A DNA stretch of 64,000 bases from Celoporthe dispersa (taxonomy: Eukaryota; Ascomycota; Sordariomycetes; Diaporthales; Cryphonectriaceae). A model generated the notes under the pieces. It searched no databases. It was not told where the DNA came from and saw only the letters and a program-made list of their open reading frames with translations. Shown here one piece after another: positions 23,173 to 36,809 of the stretch. Numbering within the stretch: the stretch's first letter is position 1; each line of letters opens with the position of its first letter. The position numbers were made by a program, and so were the translations under genes. Where the stretch lies: positions 4,340,001 to 4,404,000 of the forward strand of contig WAID01000009.1 of the NCBI GenBank assembly GCA_016584495.1, read 5' to 3'.

Positions 23173-23949
23173 GAAGAGAAAAAAAGAAAAAAGAGAGAGA
23201 GAGAGAAATCAAATGCTACCTCCCACAGGGCGACGCTTCACACGGCGAGGAGCACTCGCCGTCCATCCTGACTGCGGACGGGAATAATCTGCACTTTTAC
23301 TGTGACGCACCACCGGACCAATGTCCCTTTTGAGATTTCCCTGGAGAAAACAACAAGCAGGATCGTTACACACAGCCCACCCCGTAGGCAGTGCTTCCGC
23401 GACCTTGACTGCATGTGCAACCCTCTAGCACCACCTGGGCAGCAGAGTCATCACTGGATGCTAGCCCAACGCGGCAGTTCGCATTCAGGCGGGCCGCAGG
23501 CTCGTACGGCGGCAGGATTGATAGACTTTCTGTGTGAGTGGCATTGGGGGCCGATATTACTGTTCAAGGCCGCGGCCTTCAAAGCCGGGGCCGTGTCTAG
23601 GCGGGTGTATGGTCTGCTCCGTGGTACTTTTGTCGGCTGGCTTGTCAGATGTCGGGTTTGTCTTATCCCACAGGCCTAGAACGTCCATCACCTTACTGAA
23701 CAGGAAGTCCCCGCGGATCCGATGATAGCCAGAGGCCTGGACTATCTAAATAGATAGGCCGGGGCAGATGTCATTCCTCAGAGTCATCCGGAGGAAGAAA
23801 AGAAGACGCTCTGTGTTAGAGATCCCGTTCAGTCCATAGGTAATAGACTCAGTTGCACGGTAACGCCCGATCTTCCCGGCGCCTGGCTTGCCAAACGTCT
23901 CTCTACTTTGAGCATGCTTCTCATTTGTTGTGGAAGGCACCTAGGTAAG

Positions 23950-25350
23950 TGTTAAGGTGGTAGTCTATAAGGCAAACTTGTATCTTCAATAAAGACTGTT
24001 CAACAATTAGTGTATTTGAGATATTAAGGATCGTCCCAGTTTATGTACATCCCAAGGACATTATTCAAGCCAGAAGCAATCCTCAAGCCAGCAGGTCATG
24101 TTCTCGAAATGCAATCCATACTACACTTGCAATCTTTTCTTTTTGAGTGCCTAAACATTGTTGGAGGGAGTTGAATTTTTTAGCAAGGCCTGCATCCGGT
24201 ATCCTCTACGTCGACCATCCTCCAAGCGCTTTCTCCTCTTCTGCTTTTATCTAGGGCGGGCTTTGAATGCTTTGTGCACAAGGAATGGCAGAAATATGAA
24301 GGTGAGTCTTTGCCCATATTCCATCCTTGGCTACCTGGACATTCACATTCATTTTTGATGAAAATTCAGGCCCTGAGCAAGACTGGAGTTATACTTATCA
24401 GCCATTGGCCTATTTCCCTCAATCATCTGACTTGAAGTTGTCTTAAGATCATACCTACAACACTGTTGAAATGAACAGTTCCATTATAATCGCAATACTA
24501 CGGAACCCAGTGGGTTATGAGGTTTGTTGCTATAGTACCAAGCTTATATAATTTTGAGTTGTGCTCTGTTTATCTTGATTATATATTCCTTTTCATCTTT
24601 GGCACCCTGATACTAGTATACTGACTAATTTTAATATCTATACAGGGTATTAGGCCATGCATTTGATAAACACGAAGACGGTCTTCTCCCACTATTATCC
24701 ATGTAGCAAAACTATCCTTCAGACCTTGTGTGTGCAATTCCGTCCGGGAAGAAGTCTGTGCATGGCATGAAAAGGTTATCAAGAACCTTACGGCACAGAC
24801 TAGGCATTCATTGCCTCAATAACAAGCGCTTGATCGAGCCGTCTGTTTTTTCAAGTACAGAGAACTGTCAACTTTTGTTCACAACATGAGCACTCTTTCT
24901 GTATAGGTGCTGACTATGTATTGCTAATGTCAGCGAGATGGCCAATATTCGTACTAATTACTCACAGCAGGTATTCACTTCATCAGCAGTTATACTTAGT
25001 ATCGATATATCCCTGTGCATTCAGTCCTCGTTCAGGTCAAGCGTAGAAGTCCTATTCGTTCACCTTCCGCGGTACGTTTGTATGTTCCCTGTTGAACTTG
25101 ATCCTGGGGCATGTTTATGAACCTTGTACTCGGTAATAGATGGTTGGTTGATACAAATTGCGATCCTCCTCATGATACATCTGTGTCCGCCCCCCGTCTC
25201 CGCCCCCCCGGGTGCTCTCTGAGATCTTCAGAATCCTCAAGTGACGAGGACAGCAAAGTTTGTAATATTAGGGGCGTATACGATAAAAAAGGGGCGATAC
25301 AGTCAGAGTGTTCATGACTAGTAGTCTGTGCAATTGTGCTCCGTACCGGA
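23950..25350. other. AT-rich block, possible old repeat
   Basis: Base composition drops sharply in GC compared with both sides, and all frames are full of stops. This pattern is common for RIP-altered transposon relics, but no transposon motif was recognised. Confidence 0.35.
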
Positions 25351-28300
25351 GCCCCTGGCTTGACCAGCGACCCAAGAAGGTAATTAGAACCGCGCTGTAC
25401 CTTGACGAATCATTGCCATGCAGCCATCAGCCTCTTAAGTGCCAGATCGGGTGCTGACATCAAGACATAAAGCCTAATCAGTGGCGAGCCGCAATTGATG
25501 TCGCTCTACATAACGCTAAGAGAAGAAATTTCTGGGAACTTGACAACTTTTCATAACTTCGCGATTCAGGTGAGGATGCGCAGCCTCTTTCCGCCACTGT
25601 GACGGTGAACTGCACGGAAACGTTTCCTTTCTTCGCCCGCTGTGCGGTGAAATGATCAGGTCATACGAACTCCACTCCTGTGAGACCAGTTCGCGCTGGG
25701 TGTGGGCTGTCTGCTGCGAGTCAATCCTCAATATCGTCGTAAGCCATATCCCAGGCCTGAAATCTTGCGTTCTTTGTACGATTGGCACCGAGACCTGGTT
25801 GATATGACCTAACAACGAAAGACTTTGCATCGCAGATCTTCATCTGACAAAGGAGAAAAGAAAGAGAAAAAAAAAGAAGAAAAAAACAGAGTTGTGGACG
25901 TGAGACCTGTCCAGCCGGAGCTCAGCTGTCTTGTCTTGGTATCAACTCGCCATCAGATTGGTCCGCCGTTTTGATGATCGCAATGATCCTAGACTATTGT
26001 ATGTTGGCGGATACAAGGCAAAGTCACTTCCGGGACCGAACTGCACAAGCCCGTCGATGTATTGTCCAACTGCAGCAGAAGATAAGAAGGGCGTACTGCA
26101 TTCTCGCATGAACGGATGCTGACTTCGGATCATGATGAGGATCCTCACAAGTGTTTCTCAGCAGCAGAAGCCTCGTAGGAATGAAGACGATGTACCTAGT
26201 CACAATTGCCGAAGCAAGCAGCCTATACACACCATGTAGATCATGGGCAACAGCCGCTGCAGGGCTCTGGCAACAAGGAGGACATCCTGCCTGGGTCCTT
26301 CTTCAGCCCTGTGGGGAGACGAGGGGCTCGGCACCTTTGCGGATCTAACTCGGGAGGCATACCATCTAGGTCCTGTCGTCCGGCTCTGCCCTGTCCATGA
26401 ACCCCTCAAAAGAGAATCGCATTACGGAGCACCCCCAAGAACGGAGGGGCAGGCCCAACGTAATTTCATTCTGCCCTGCAACTTGGCCGCACCGTAACCG
26501 CGTAAAGCTCGCACAACGAGGAGGATGACCGGGTAATTTGCCCGTCGTTTATTTCGAAGCCTGTTCTGCAGGAGCTGCGACAACATTAGCGGATCTGTGC
26601 GCCAGCGGTACACCACCACTGACCTGACTGGGCCTGCCAATGGTTGTGATGTTGAGTTACATCGCGCGGACCTGCTTGCAGAAGACCTCGAGAACGCTCT
26701 CGCCTTAGGAATCACCGTCCAGGACAGTCCATCCCAGGGCCACCATTACTCGCAGCGTGCCAGGTTCTTCAAGGAGGAATGACACGTGCAAGGAGAGGAG
26801 GAAGGGAAAGAAAAAAAAAAAAGAAGAGAAACAGCTGTTCCGGGATGTTGATTCGATGGACGAGGATGCTGTACTAATGACATAGTATATGCTGCTACCC
26901 TCTCTCTGGCTTGATCCGCAGGGGCAGAGCGAACATGACTCCAGGAGAGCAGGGGGGCTGCACACCCTAGATCTGCTTCAGCTGTGGTAGGTGCATAACG
27001 CGATCCCTAACGTGATCGACCATCGCGTGTCCGTATGCTAGTCACAACCTGGGAGGGTGCTGAGTGGCGTAAGCCATGAATGCCCAAGGTTATATCAAGA
27101 TACTAAGTATTTGCATAATTACCACTCCATCCTGAGTCGGATGACCTACGACGCGAGCGATAGATTCACTCACCGTATTCGAGTCCTGGCTGATGATGGA
27201 GCGGTCATTAGTGTGTGTCTGATCATGAGCTTTTGGGGTCCCCTTACTCAGATACTGACATGTTTGTCCAAGAGGGTGGGTGACAATAGGACCGGCGTTT
27301 CCCCTCCCCTATCTTTCTTTCGCCTGACACTCCAAACCCGCTGGGGGCCTTTTCAGTACCGTACTCAAGTCCCATCGTTCCCCCCTCCCTCCTTTTCCCC
27401 ATCCTACCCGCCAGGATTTCAGTTTCGATCTGATCTGCAAGGGGATCTAGAACAGGTATCGTACAGGCTTGCAGCCCCAAGGGGTGGGACCAGGCCGTAC
27501 TAATACGGCGGCAATCTCTCAGTATCCTCAGAGAGAGAGAGAGAGAGAGAGTCGCCTGAACCCTTTCATTCCCAAGGCATACGAAGCTAGTTTAAAGCCG
27601 CATGATCATCCAGTCAGCTGGTAACTTTTCCCTGTTTGGTGGCTGCGGCTTCGCATGTGGCTCAGGAATGTGTGAGACTTGCCCAGCAGGCTAGCTGTGT
27701 CTCTTGGGATACTGTATTAGTACAACAGTCACAGCAGAGTGAACCTCTTCTTGCTCCTAAGGGCGTGATAACCCAAGTAATATCGCCTAGCCTGGTCATG
27801 AATTCGGTTTCTGGGTGGTCGGCTGAGTTGATGGCGCCGAGTAGCGTATCAGTCTGTCTTGAGAATTCTGGAAGCCATGGTTCACCAATATATGGTCGCT
27901 CTTATGTGCAAGATACCTGTGAGATTTGGGTGACTGAGGTAGGTAGGGTTCTATAGAATCCTTGGTGTCTGGTCAGAGAGTTCACCACCTTCTTTCCCTC
28001 CTTCCCTCCGTCCGCCGCCGTCAATCATGCCTTGACTGTCACGATAGCCCAAGGATCTCGGCAAGTCCATGATCCAGAGGTGAAAGAATACGACTAGAGA
28101 CCACACACATGCCCAAGTAAGTGGTCATGGCGATCATCACTGCCATGCCTCTGACCTCCTGCGGCGCATACCAGTACAGCTTATCGGAGATTGCGCTGTG
28201 AGTGGTGAGCATGTAAGTAGAATGGGCGAATGTCACACAAGACCATCTCTTAACTCCTTGCCTTAGGGGACCCGATCCTTCGTGTGTGTCTTGAGTGATA

Positions 28301-29477
28301 CGATTGGTTGCTGCCCACAGGACCGAGAAATCCTGACGCTGAGCAGTCACTTTGTGTACGTGCTGCCTCAGGTGCCGCCGTGTAAGGAAGGCGATCCGTT
28401 GGTGATGCTGCTGGTCAGAAGGCCCCCCAGGCAGATGTCTTATAGATCACCCTGGCCTGATCTGGAAGCATCATACCAGTAGACTTTGGGTACAGTCTCT
28501 GGAGTGACATGTCTCGGGAACCCAAGACACTGATCTTGTCCTCGGGGCCAGCCAGCTCCAAGCATTTCGAATACACATCAGAGTCATCACCTGGAGCCCA
28601 TGACTTGCACGAGTCGCCAGCTTCGACGCCGGACCACGGGCCTCCCGACGCTGTGAATCGTTCACGTAGTCCCATCCAACCCTGCGTCAGGAGCAGCTCC
28701 CGGCCACCAACACGTCGAGACCGTCGATCGTGCCGCCCACGCACGCGAGGCTACCAAATACCTGCGCCCGGCCCCCAAAAGCTACCATGGTACGGAAACC
28801 CAGATCTGAGATCAGCAAACAAGGGCCGAGCGGTAAAGAGCACTGCTGTATGGCAAGGAGATGTCGTGATCGGCGCTGAGCTGCCCACACATGTATGCAT
28901 GCCACGGCACGAACACGAGATTTAAGCCCTTGAAGCCTCGTTGCAGCGCCAGAGTTTCCTTAGGGCCTCTCGGATAACAGTCCGGGCTTCAGCCCCCAAT
29001 ACCAAGAGTATTAATGACGCGGCCTTGGCGACAACACGTAAGGCTCTAGGAGCAGAATACGCCGAGAGAAGAGGGAGAAGGTGGGGAGGGGAGGAAACAT
29101 TACCTTGGACCGGGCCAGACGGACCTTTATTTCGGTTCCTCCCGTGATAAGGCTGAAGGAATAATCTGCATTTTGTTGCAGTCAATGCCTGGGATGAAAA
29201 GACGATGTGGTCCTCTTTTCTCTCTTTTCCCTTTTTTTTTCCTCAAAGGAAAAAAAGAAAGAGGGGTAAAAAAAGGAAAAGAGAAACAAAAGAGACCGTG
29301 GCGACTGCTACAGTACAGTACATACTTACCTACCTGCGTGCAGATGCCGATCGTCATGCTCTCTCGGCCTCGGATGTTACCTTGTCGTTACTGTACATAT
29401 GATGGTGTAGCTGTGACATCTCTGGGGCCTGCTCATGTCAACATTTCTGTCGGAATCAGGTGATAAGAAGGGTTAGA

Positions 29478-29498
29478 AGAGAGAGAGAGAGAGAGAGA
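29478..29498 (+). repeat. (AG)n microsatellite
   Basis: Pure AG dinucleotide run, directly visible. Confidence 0.9.
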
Positions 29499-30772
29499 AC
29501 AGAAGAAGAAAAAAGAAACAACAAGCCATCCATCAATATGCCAGTACCCGAACGCACATGCCTATTCCTACCTCTTCTGATTACATCCCTTCCCTTCTTC
29601 TCGGGTGCATTCGTGAGTGTGGGATTTGCTCATTGTCCTTCTTCTTCTCCTCGCCCCTGTTGAGACACAGTGGCTGCGCCCGAATGTCACGTCGTCCTTG
29701 TGACAACAGCCCTGTGTGTGTGTCTGTGTGGCCGTCCAGTCAATGACGCTGAGACAGGTGGGGAAAAGAAAATAAGGGAAAAAAAAAAGGAAGAGGCAGA
29801 GTCACACTGAAGGGGTGGGCACAGCCATGGGTCTCATCCATTCCCACCCAGCCTGAGGGCCCTCCTGGCATGGCAGTGGGCGTAGTTTGGGGGGAGAGCA
29901 CTTTACCGGCGACGCCCTATTGGATCACCGCAGCGGGTTTCCTGAGGTATGCTTTTTCTCTTCCTTGCCCTACAGGAACGGTTGAGCCACTGCCAACGTT
30001 ACCTTGTCCCCCCCCCCATTCGCTCTCCACCCCTCCCTCGTCATGCTTCTTCAACTGCTGTATGACTCTCGCTTCGCTATTTATGTACTATGGTAGCAAT
30101 CACTATGTGTGTGTGTGTGTGAGAGAGAGAGTGTGAGTGTGAGTGTGTCAGGCAAAGCAAGTGTCCCACCCGCCTGGCCACTGAATTAATCTGCTGCACC
30201 CGGCGCGGGGCGGAGACAAAAATCAGGAGTGGTGCATGTGCATCGCGTCGCAAGATATGCGCATTCTCGCATGACTCCTGCAGGCTTGAACCCCCACCCC
30301 GCCCTGCGTCTGCACCTTGTGCGTTGCAATGTACCTCTTTTTGAAAGGATTAAGAAAAAGAGAGCGAGAGAGAGAGAGAAATAGAAAGGCCTCGGCATCG
30401 TTTCCGTAGACTGCGGGCCCAGATGCGCCCGAATCACAGGATCTCATCTCATGTACCCCTCGACCACACCTGGCAACACCTTAAATTGTACAAGAGGTAC
30501 ACTAACGGGGTTTGACCCCCTTATCAGAAGCAAGTGCCGAAGGCTGGTTAAGGACAACATGGTACATAGTCTATACATACATGGCATGCTCGACATTGCT
30601 TGGCGCCTGGCTGGCTACTCTCTCCCTCCCTCTCCCTCTCCCTCTCTCTCTATCCCGCCATCGCATCCGAAGGGCGAAAATCTCGCCTGATAGGGCAAGA
30701 CGGGACGGGAGAATGGGAAGTTTTAGGTAGTAGGGGAGGGTGACGCTGCAGGCGGAGACCGCCAAACCCGGA

Positions 30773-30806
30773 AGAGAGAGAGAGAGAGTGTGTGTGTGTG
30801 TGTGTG
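30773..30806 (+). repeat. Compound microsatellite (AG)n(TG)n
   Basis: An AG array passes directly into a TG array without spacer. Confidence 0.9.
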
Positions 30807-31922
30807 GTTGGTGCAGAAGAGAGAAGGAGGGGAGGGGGGAAAAAAAGGGTTTAAAGTTACACCAGAACAGGCTGGAAAGGTACAGTACATGCACAAGAAA
30901 GGACACCACTCTGGTGGGCGGCCGCCTCGAGCTGGTGCTGCACCTTACCCCCGGGGTGGTAACATTGCGAGCGAGACGGACGGGGATCCAACATAGATGA
31001 CAAGACGCACACGCACACACAAAGACACACACACTCACATCGCTTTACCTGCCTCTAGCCAGTCAGTCAGAGGGAGATGATTAGATTGTCGCGCATCAAA
31101 AGGCAAGGAGGAAAAGAAAAAATGAGGGGAAGAAACAAAGACAGGAAAGGAAAGGAAGAAGAGAGGGAGAGAGAAAGAGAAAAAAAAAGACGGCATCCTC
31201 TCTCCCTGGGCGGCAAGCAGAGGCGCAGCGACGAGGTGTTTGGTGCATTAACCAGTACCGTACGTTGCAGCGTGTTCACCGCCCGTCCGCCCGCCCGCCG
31301 GGAAGTAGGCTCCTCTTATTCGTCCGTTGTTCCTCCTCGGCATCCATGAGAGAGAAAGAAAAAGGTCAGCCACACATGTTATGGTGATACATCAATACTA
31401 CCTTTGGGGGCTGCGAGCGCACGATGTTGGTTCTGCGTTAACCTGCTGGGGTTTAAAAAAAAAAAAAAAGGGCACTTGCCGCTTGGGCCGTTCCTCTACA
31501 GCTTCTCTTTTCTTTCTTTTTCCCTTTACAACGTTGCAGTATGTACTATACTATGGTAGTATTGGTAGTACTTATATGCAGGACGACCCCTGAAAAGCCT
31601 TTTCCCCACGCGAGCGTTTAAACAGCGGCTTCATTTGCGCCGAGCCGGGTCGTGGTATCGGTACCTTTTTTTCTTTTTTTTTCTTTCTTGCTTCTGGCGG
31701 ATGTTACCTTAGGAGGGGGGGCGGCCTTTGATACGGTGCCTGGGCAGGCTGGAGCTCATCACCCTTGTGGATAGGAAGAGAGAGAGAGGGGCAAGAAAAA
31801 AAAAAGCAAGGTCTTGTTTGTCTCGAGGGTTTTTTTCTCGTATAGGTGGACGACGACAGCGGTGGTCACCCAATGCCGCTCGCCCGTCAGCGCCTTGTAC
31901 TACCTCGTCCATTCCTTGCCGC

Positions 31923-31958
31923 CACACACACACACACACACTCTCTCTCTCTCTCTCT
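31923..31958 (+). repeat. Compound microsatellite (CA)n(CT)n
   Basis: A CA array passes directly into a CT array without spacer. Confidence 0.9.
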
Positions 31959-32032
31959 TACGCCCACCAGGGGTCTCGGACGCCTCGACATTGTGGAGAC
32001 TAAAGCCTTAAAAAAAGAATTACATTGTGTGA

Positions 32033-32035
<3 letters not shown>

Positions 32036-32065
<30 letters not shown>
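32036..32065 (+). repeat. (TG)n microsatellite
   Basis: About 15 uninterrupted TG units, only 80 bases after the compound array at 31,923. Confidence 0.9.
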
Positions 32066-32068
<3 letters not shown>

Positions 32069-32568
32069 ATACGCGACTGCGACGCTCTGCGGAATTCGAA
32101 AGGGCAGGGCTGGGCAGGGCTGGGCAGGGCAAGCAGCCGGGAGGGATAAGCCCTTCGCCCTCCGCCCTGTTATTGCCATGCTTTTTGAATATGAGCACAC
32201 CGACTAGACGAGACGAGAGGCAACAGGTCAAGATGTACTACACAGTTGAGTTACAGTATTTGCTGTTAGTGCGACCACCCGTGGTCAGCATTTCATCTCC
32301 GAGAGATGCCCTTGGGAGAAGGGAAAACCTGCCTGGTGGCACTCTGTAAAGTTTGGTACGTACAAGTCTCAAGCAAGTGACCGACACTGCGGTTCCGGCC
32401 CTGACCCCTGAGCAAGCACCGGAGATCTCGCCCAGTCCATCATGATCTGCCGTGCCGGGGAGGGGGAGGGGTGGGCAAGGGCCCAACAAGGTAGTAAGTA
32501 GCCCTCCTGGGTTTCCGAGTGTTGCCTCATGTCGAGAGGAGAGCTGCGAGAAGAAGGAAGGGGAGTGG

Positions 32569-32592
32569 CACACACACACACACACACACACA
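32569..32592 (+). repeat. (CA)12 microsatellite
   Basis: Pure CA array followed by imperfect CA-rich sequence. Confidence 0.9.
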
Positions 32593-35500
32593 AGCACACA
32601 CATACCCACCCACCCAAGAACCTGCGCCCTGGCCTTGTAGGGCGTTCCGAACATGTTCGGGAGAAACTGTGTCAGTCAGTGGGTGTGTGGGTTTGGATAG
32701 AGAAAGAGAGATTGCGTCGTCCCGTCGTCGGGAGGTCACTATGTGAACCAACCATGCTGCATGCAGAAATCGATCATCGCCAAGCAAGGGACGAAGAAGA
32801 TGGACCATAGCGTGCGGATGCTAAGGGTAGAGTATATAGTGCGCCCTGTGCCGGGCCCGCCCCCGCTGCTACCACTGTGGTAGGGACGCTGGGACGCAAC
32901 CCACAGCCCCCCGTGTTCAGCATGTGCCATGGTAGTTAATTTGCAGGGCGTGGCCCGCGGAACTGGTACCGTCTTGACGATTGTGCGGCCACAAACGAGT
33001 ATGGGTTTCTCCTCGGCCTTCTACTTGTACTACACCATGCTAGCAATACTTGATGTCGATCAAGGGAAGAATTAAACAAGAAAGAAAAAAAGATGGCCAA
33101 CCCCACTTAATTGGCCCCTGGGTGGCCTCCTTTTTTTTTTTCTTCTTTCTTTTTTTTTTTTTTTCCCTTTCCGCAGTTGCAAGTCCGATCCTTGGGCTAC
33201 CCGCTCTTCTCTATCATCAAGCAAGTCGATATTGTATATGCTAATCCACTCATGTCTTTCCTTTCTCTTTTTTTTTTAATAAAAAAAACAACAAACTTTT
33301 CATCTTTTGCCCCATGTCGGCTGGCTCGGCTGTTGTTGGGGATTTCTGTAAATAGCAACACAGAGATTGGACGAGCCAAAGCTCGTGTTTCCTGTCCTGG
33401 GCTGACATCGGCTGCTGATGCTTTTGGTTTGATGCTGGCTGCGTTTTACAGCGCCCCGGCCGTGGCTGAGCTGCATGATCAACAAGGACCAAAGGAGAGG
33501 AGCCGGGGGGGGGGGAAGAAAAAACGTCGAAACGCCCTGGCGGCGTTTGCCATCCGTGCGAGCCACGTTTGAGCCCCTCCTTGTCCGCCGGGTGTCCCGC
33601 CCTCTGGGGTCGACAAGGACGCCCATTGGCCACTCGGGCACCCCATGTTGTGTGAACCGTCAGTGCCCTGCACCAGCCTCTGCGTGTGTTGTATTCGGTG
33701 CGTGCGTGCGTGCGTTCGTGCGTGGGAATCTTGCCGCACCGGCCGTACCTTGGTTCAAGAGATGGGATTCTTGTGACATGGCAGACAAGACCTGGGGTAG
33801 AGACTGTGTACCATGTAGATTGCGGACCAGGCAGGGGACATCTCCTGCTGGTGCATCGACTGGACGAGAGGGCGTCCCTGATCTGTGGCGCAGGAGGTGG
33901 GAGATCTTCAGCCCAGGTGAGCTGTTGTCGCCACCACACTCCCTAACACGACATACGGACACACACACACAATCAGACAGAATCAGGACAACGCAGTGTG
34001 TGTGTATGTGTGTGTGTGTGTGCGCGCGCTGGCTGTAGTCTGGACTCGCACTGGTCGGCCGGCCCGGCAGAGCTGGATGCATGAGGACCAGCCAGTCAAG
34101 CCCAGTACGTGCGTATGTACCCGGGCGATCGCCAACCTGAGTCGTCCAGGGTGGTATGGCAATGACACCATCGCCTTCTGATATGTCTGTGCCCCTGCAG
34201 GGAGGGCATTCTCCGAGGAGAAGCACGAAAAACGACAAGGAGCAGGAGGAGATATGCGCACCGGGACTAACCTTCTCTTCTCGCCATCCTCTGCGTCTCC
34301 CGGTCTTTTACGTGACCCCGTGAAGATCAGTTAGGCCTGGTTGGGTAAATGGCCTATTCTTGGAAATAAAACACAGATCGGCAGCATCTTGTATCATAGC
34401 GTTACTGCTGTATAGGCTGATGGCCTCGGCCGGAAGGAGGAGCCCTTAGGCACTGGCTGGGCTGCCCATGTGTCGTTCTCCTATGCTTTTCCTCTCTGCC
34501 GAAACGGACCTCCTGTGACGTGCGACAGATGTTGGGTCGCGCACTGCAGGGCGCCGCTGTGTACTTGTGCATGAGGGTGTGGTGATGACAGCCTCGTGGT
34601 GGTCCTGCGGGCAGCCTGAAAGTGTGTTTTGTGTGTGTGTGTGGACATGCAAGAAGGGCCCAACCAAAAGGTTTGGACTCCCCCTCCCCCCTCCTTCTCC
34701 CTCCCCCCTTTGAGAGGAGGGGCACATGACGTGGGCGCTTATGTCAGGCGCTATGTGGTCCTGTTGGTCTAGCTGGAAATTCAAATGGGCCTGTGTGGAT
34801 CAAGAGCAGAGTATCGCCTCTTGCTCGCGTGAAAGAAGCCACCTGAAAACTGACCTAGCTGTTCAGCTCCTCTCGCGGGGGACGGGCGGTGCCCAGGTCG
34901 AGTCGTCGGGTCGAGAAGATCGATGGGCCAAGGCAGAAGTCGGTGGGAAGGGCCTGGGCATCAGCTTGCGTGAGGATGGGCGTGCAGACCAGACCAGAAA
35001 GAGTCACATCCTTCTTTTTTTTCTTTTTTTTTTCCTGGGTGAGAAAAGGTACAGTACAGTAGAGATCCACCATGTGCTTACATAGTACTCGGGAGCAGGC
35101 TGCCACCAGACCAGTCCTCTTTCTGACAACGCCCTCGCGACCTCACACGCTCTTTCCATCTTCTTCCAAGGTACCACGACAGGCGAGTCATGCACCTTCC
35201 CTCCCCCCCTCAGAGAAGCCATGTGCGCTGTCAGGGCTGAAGAAGGGAAGGAGGGACCCTTGTTCGACAGAGAGAGAAAAGAGCCACCCGGGCCCCGCCC
35301 GCGCCATGTGGACTCGCGAGAAATGATGAAGATGAGCAAAGATGAAGAGAAGACGACCCAGGATCCCTGCCCGCCGCCATGGCAAAGATAAGTACGGTAG
35401 GTAATTAAGAATCAAGGCAAGCCAGGGATCGTGGGCCAGCAGGACAGGGGATCCCATTCCAAAGACCTTAGAGCGTCGACATCCACTAGTGCCGGGCTTT

Positions 35501-36795
35501 GGACACCCCCTCTCGCCGTAGGGCTGAGAGTGAAACCGAGCCTGGTCCTTGCGATATACATACAACAAAACCCATCAGGGCTGCCGGGCTGGCGCTGTAC
35601 TTTGTACCGTGGCACTGGTGGTTTGGCTAGGAACGACCAATCATAGGGGGGGGGGGTCCCTAGGGGCTCTAGATACACCCACAGCACAGCGGGAGAGAGA
35701 AAGAGAGGGAAAAGGAGGGAGGGGTCGTAGAAGAAGGGGCCAATTTTTGTTTTTGGGGGGAGGGGGTTTGAACGACAGGGGAAACAGCAGAAAAGAAAGA
35801 AAAGAAGAAGAAGAAAAAAAGAAGAAAAGAAGAGCGAGCCCCGTGGTGGAAAACCCCCGCCCGTTTGTTGTCTCATCCTCACCCCATCCAGCCTTTCGTC
35901 CGTAAGTCTAACCAACGACGACGTTGGCCCTCTCAGCTAGATGGTTACTGATCAGATGACCTCTTTGGGCTGCCTGCTACATGTAAGAGCGACGAAAGGG
36001 CCATCGCACTTAGTACTGGTTCCCAGCCATGCAGTCAATTTAGTCTTAGTTCCTTCGACCACATTCCCCCCAAGGTCCACACACTAAATCCTGCGGTCCA
36101 CCCCCCTACCACAGTACTGCCGGCTGCATTCAAAAATACTGTCTGTATGTCCCGCCCCTCTCCCCTCCTCAAGAGAAACACACAGTATTGTAGTCATCGC
36201 CTGAAGATTATCTTGGTTCCACCTTGCCTGGTAGAGTTGGATAAGCACGCACATACGAGAGTGACTAGGACGCAGGCGGGTTTTTGTTGCATCAGGAAGC
36301 ATCAGAGAAAAGGGCGGTGGTCGACCACGAGAATGCAACACAAAAGGACAGGCAGAGGCAGACGAACGCGCTCGTCGAATATGTCCAGACGTGGAACATA
36401 CCGAGAAGATCAGACTCGTTGTCCCCGCCAGCCCCAGCGGGGCTCCCTTCAACCTCCTGCTGCTCTCTGTGTGGCCCGCAAAGGTGTCTCCGAAGGTGGT
36501 CCTGCCTGCTGTCACCGCTGACATATCCCGTAGTACTATACTATGTACTTACATGATAGTAGTGGTACATATCACTCCTACTTCCACCAGGCTGCTAAAT
36601 TCCCACCTGGCTGATTCTCCATCCTGGGGCGGATCCCTTGTTCCGAAGCTGTGGTCCCGGGCAGCGGAGAAAATGACCACGTAGGGCTAGGTTGGGGGCT
36701 CAGCTCTCTCTAGAGAAAATAAAAATCAAAAAAGAGTACTCTCCAGAGATCCAGCGGCCCGGTAAAGGGTTGACCGTCATCTTGGTTTTTTTTTT

Positions 36796-36809
36796 GGGGG
36801 GGGGGGGGG
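36796..36809 (+). repeat. T-run followed by G14 homopolymer
   Basis: A run of T is followed by 14 G residues. Guanine runs this long are rare and could form a four-stranded structure. Confidence 0.85.

Larger units (their letters stand above)
21349..28929. other. 7.6-kb gene-poor stretch
   Basis: No gene with a recognisable product or a convincing exon set is visible. The stretch contains T18 at 22386-22403, A21 at 23152-23172 followed by (GA)n, and (AG)n at 27530-27551. About 23,950-25,350 is distinctly AT-rich and may be an old repeat. Short frames near 26,243 and 28,350 have faint P450- or transporter-like words but no sustained similarity. Confidence 0.55.

Noticed and set aside
26243..26497. 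Plus-strand frame with a P450-like word (YHLGPVVRLCP)
   Set aside because: There is one short word only; no heme-binding Cys motif or other P450 block is found nearby.
28039..28350. Minus-strand frame with transporter-like words (YAPQEVRGMAVMIAMT)
   Set aside because: The likeness to MFS or peptide transporters is short and not sustained in the flanking sequence in any frame.
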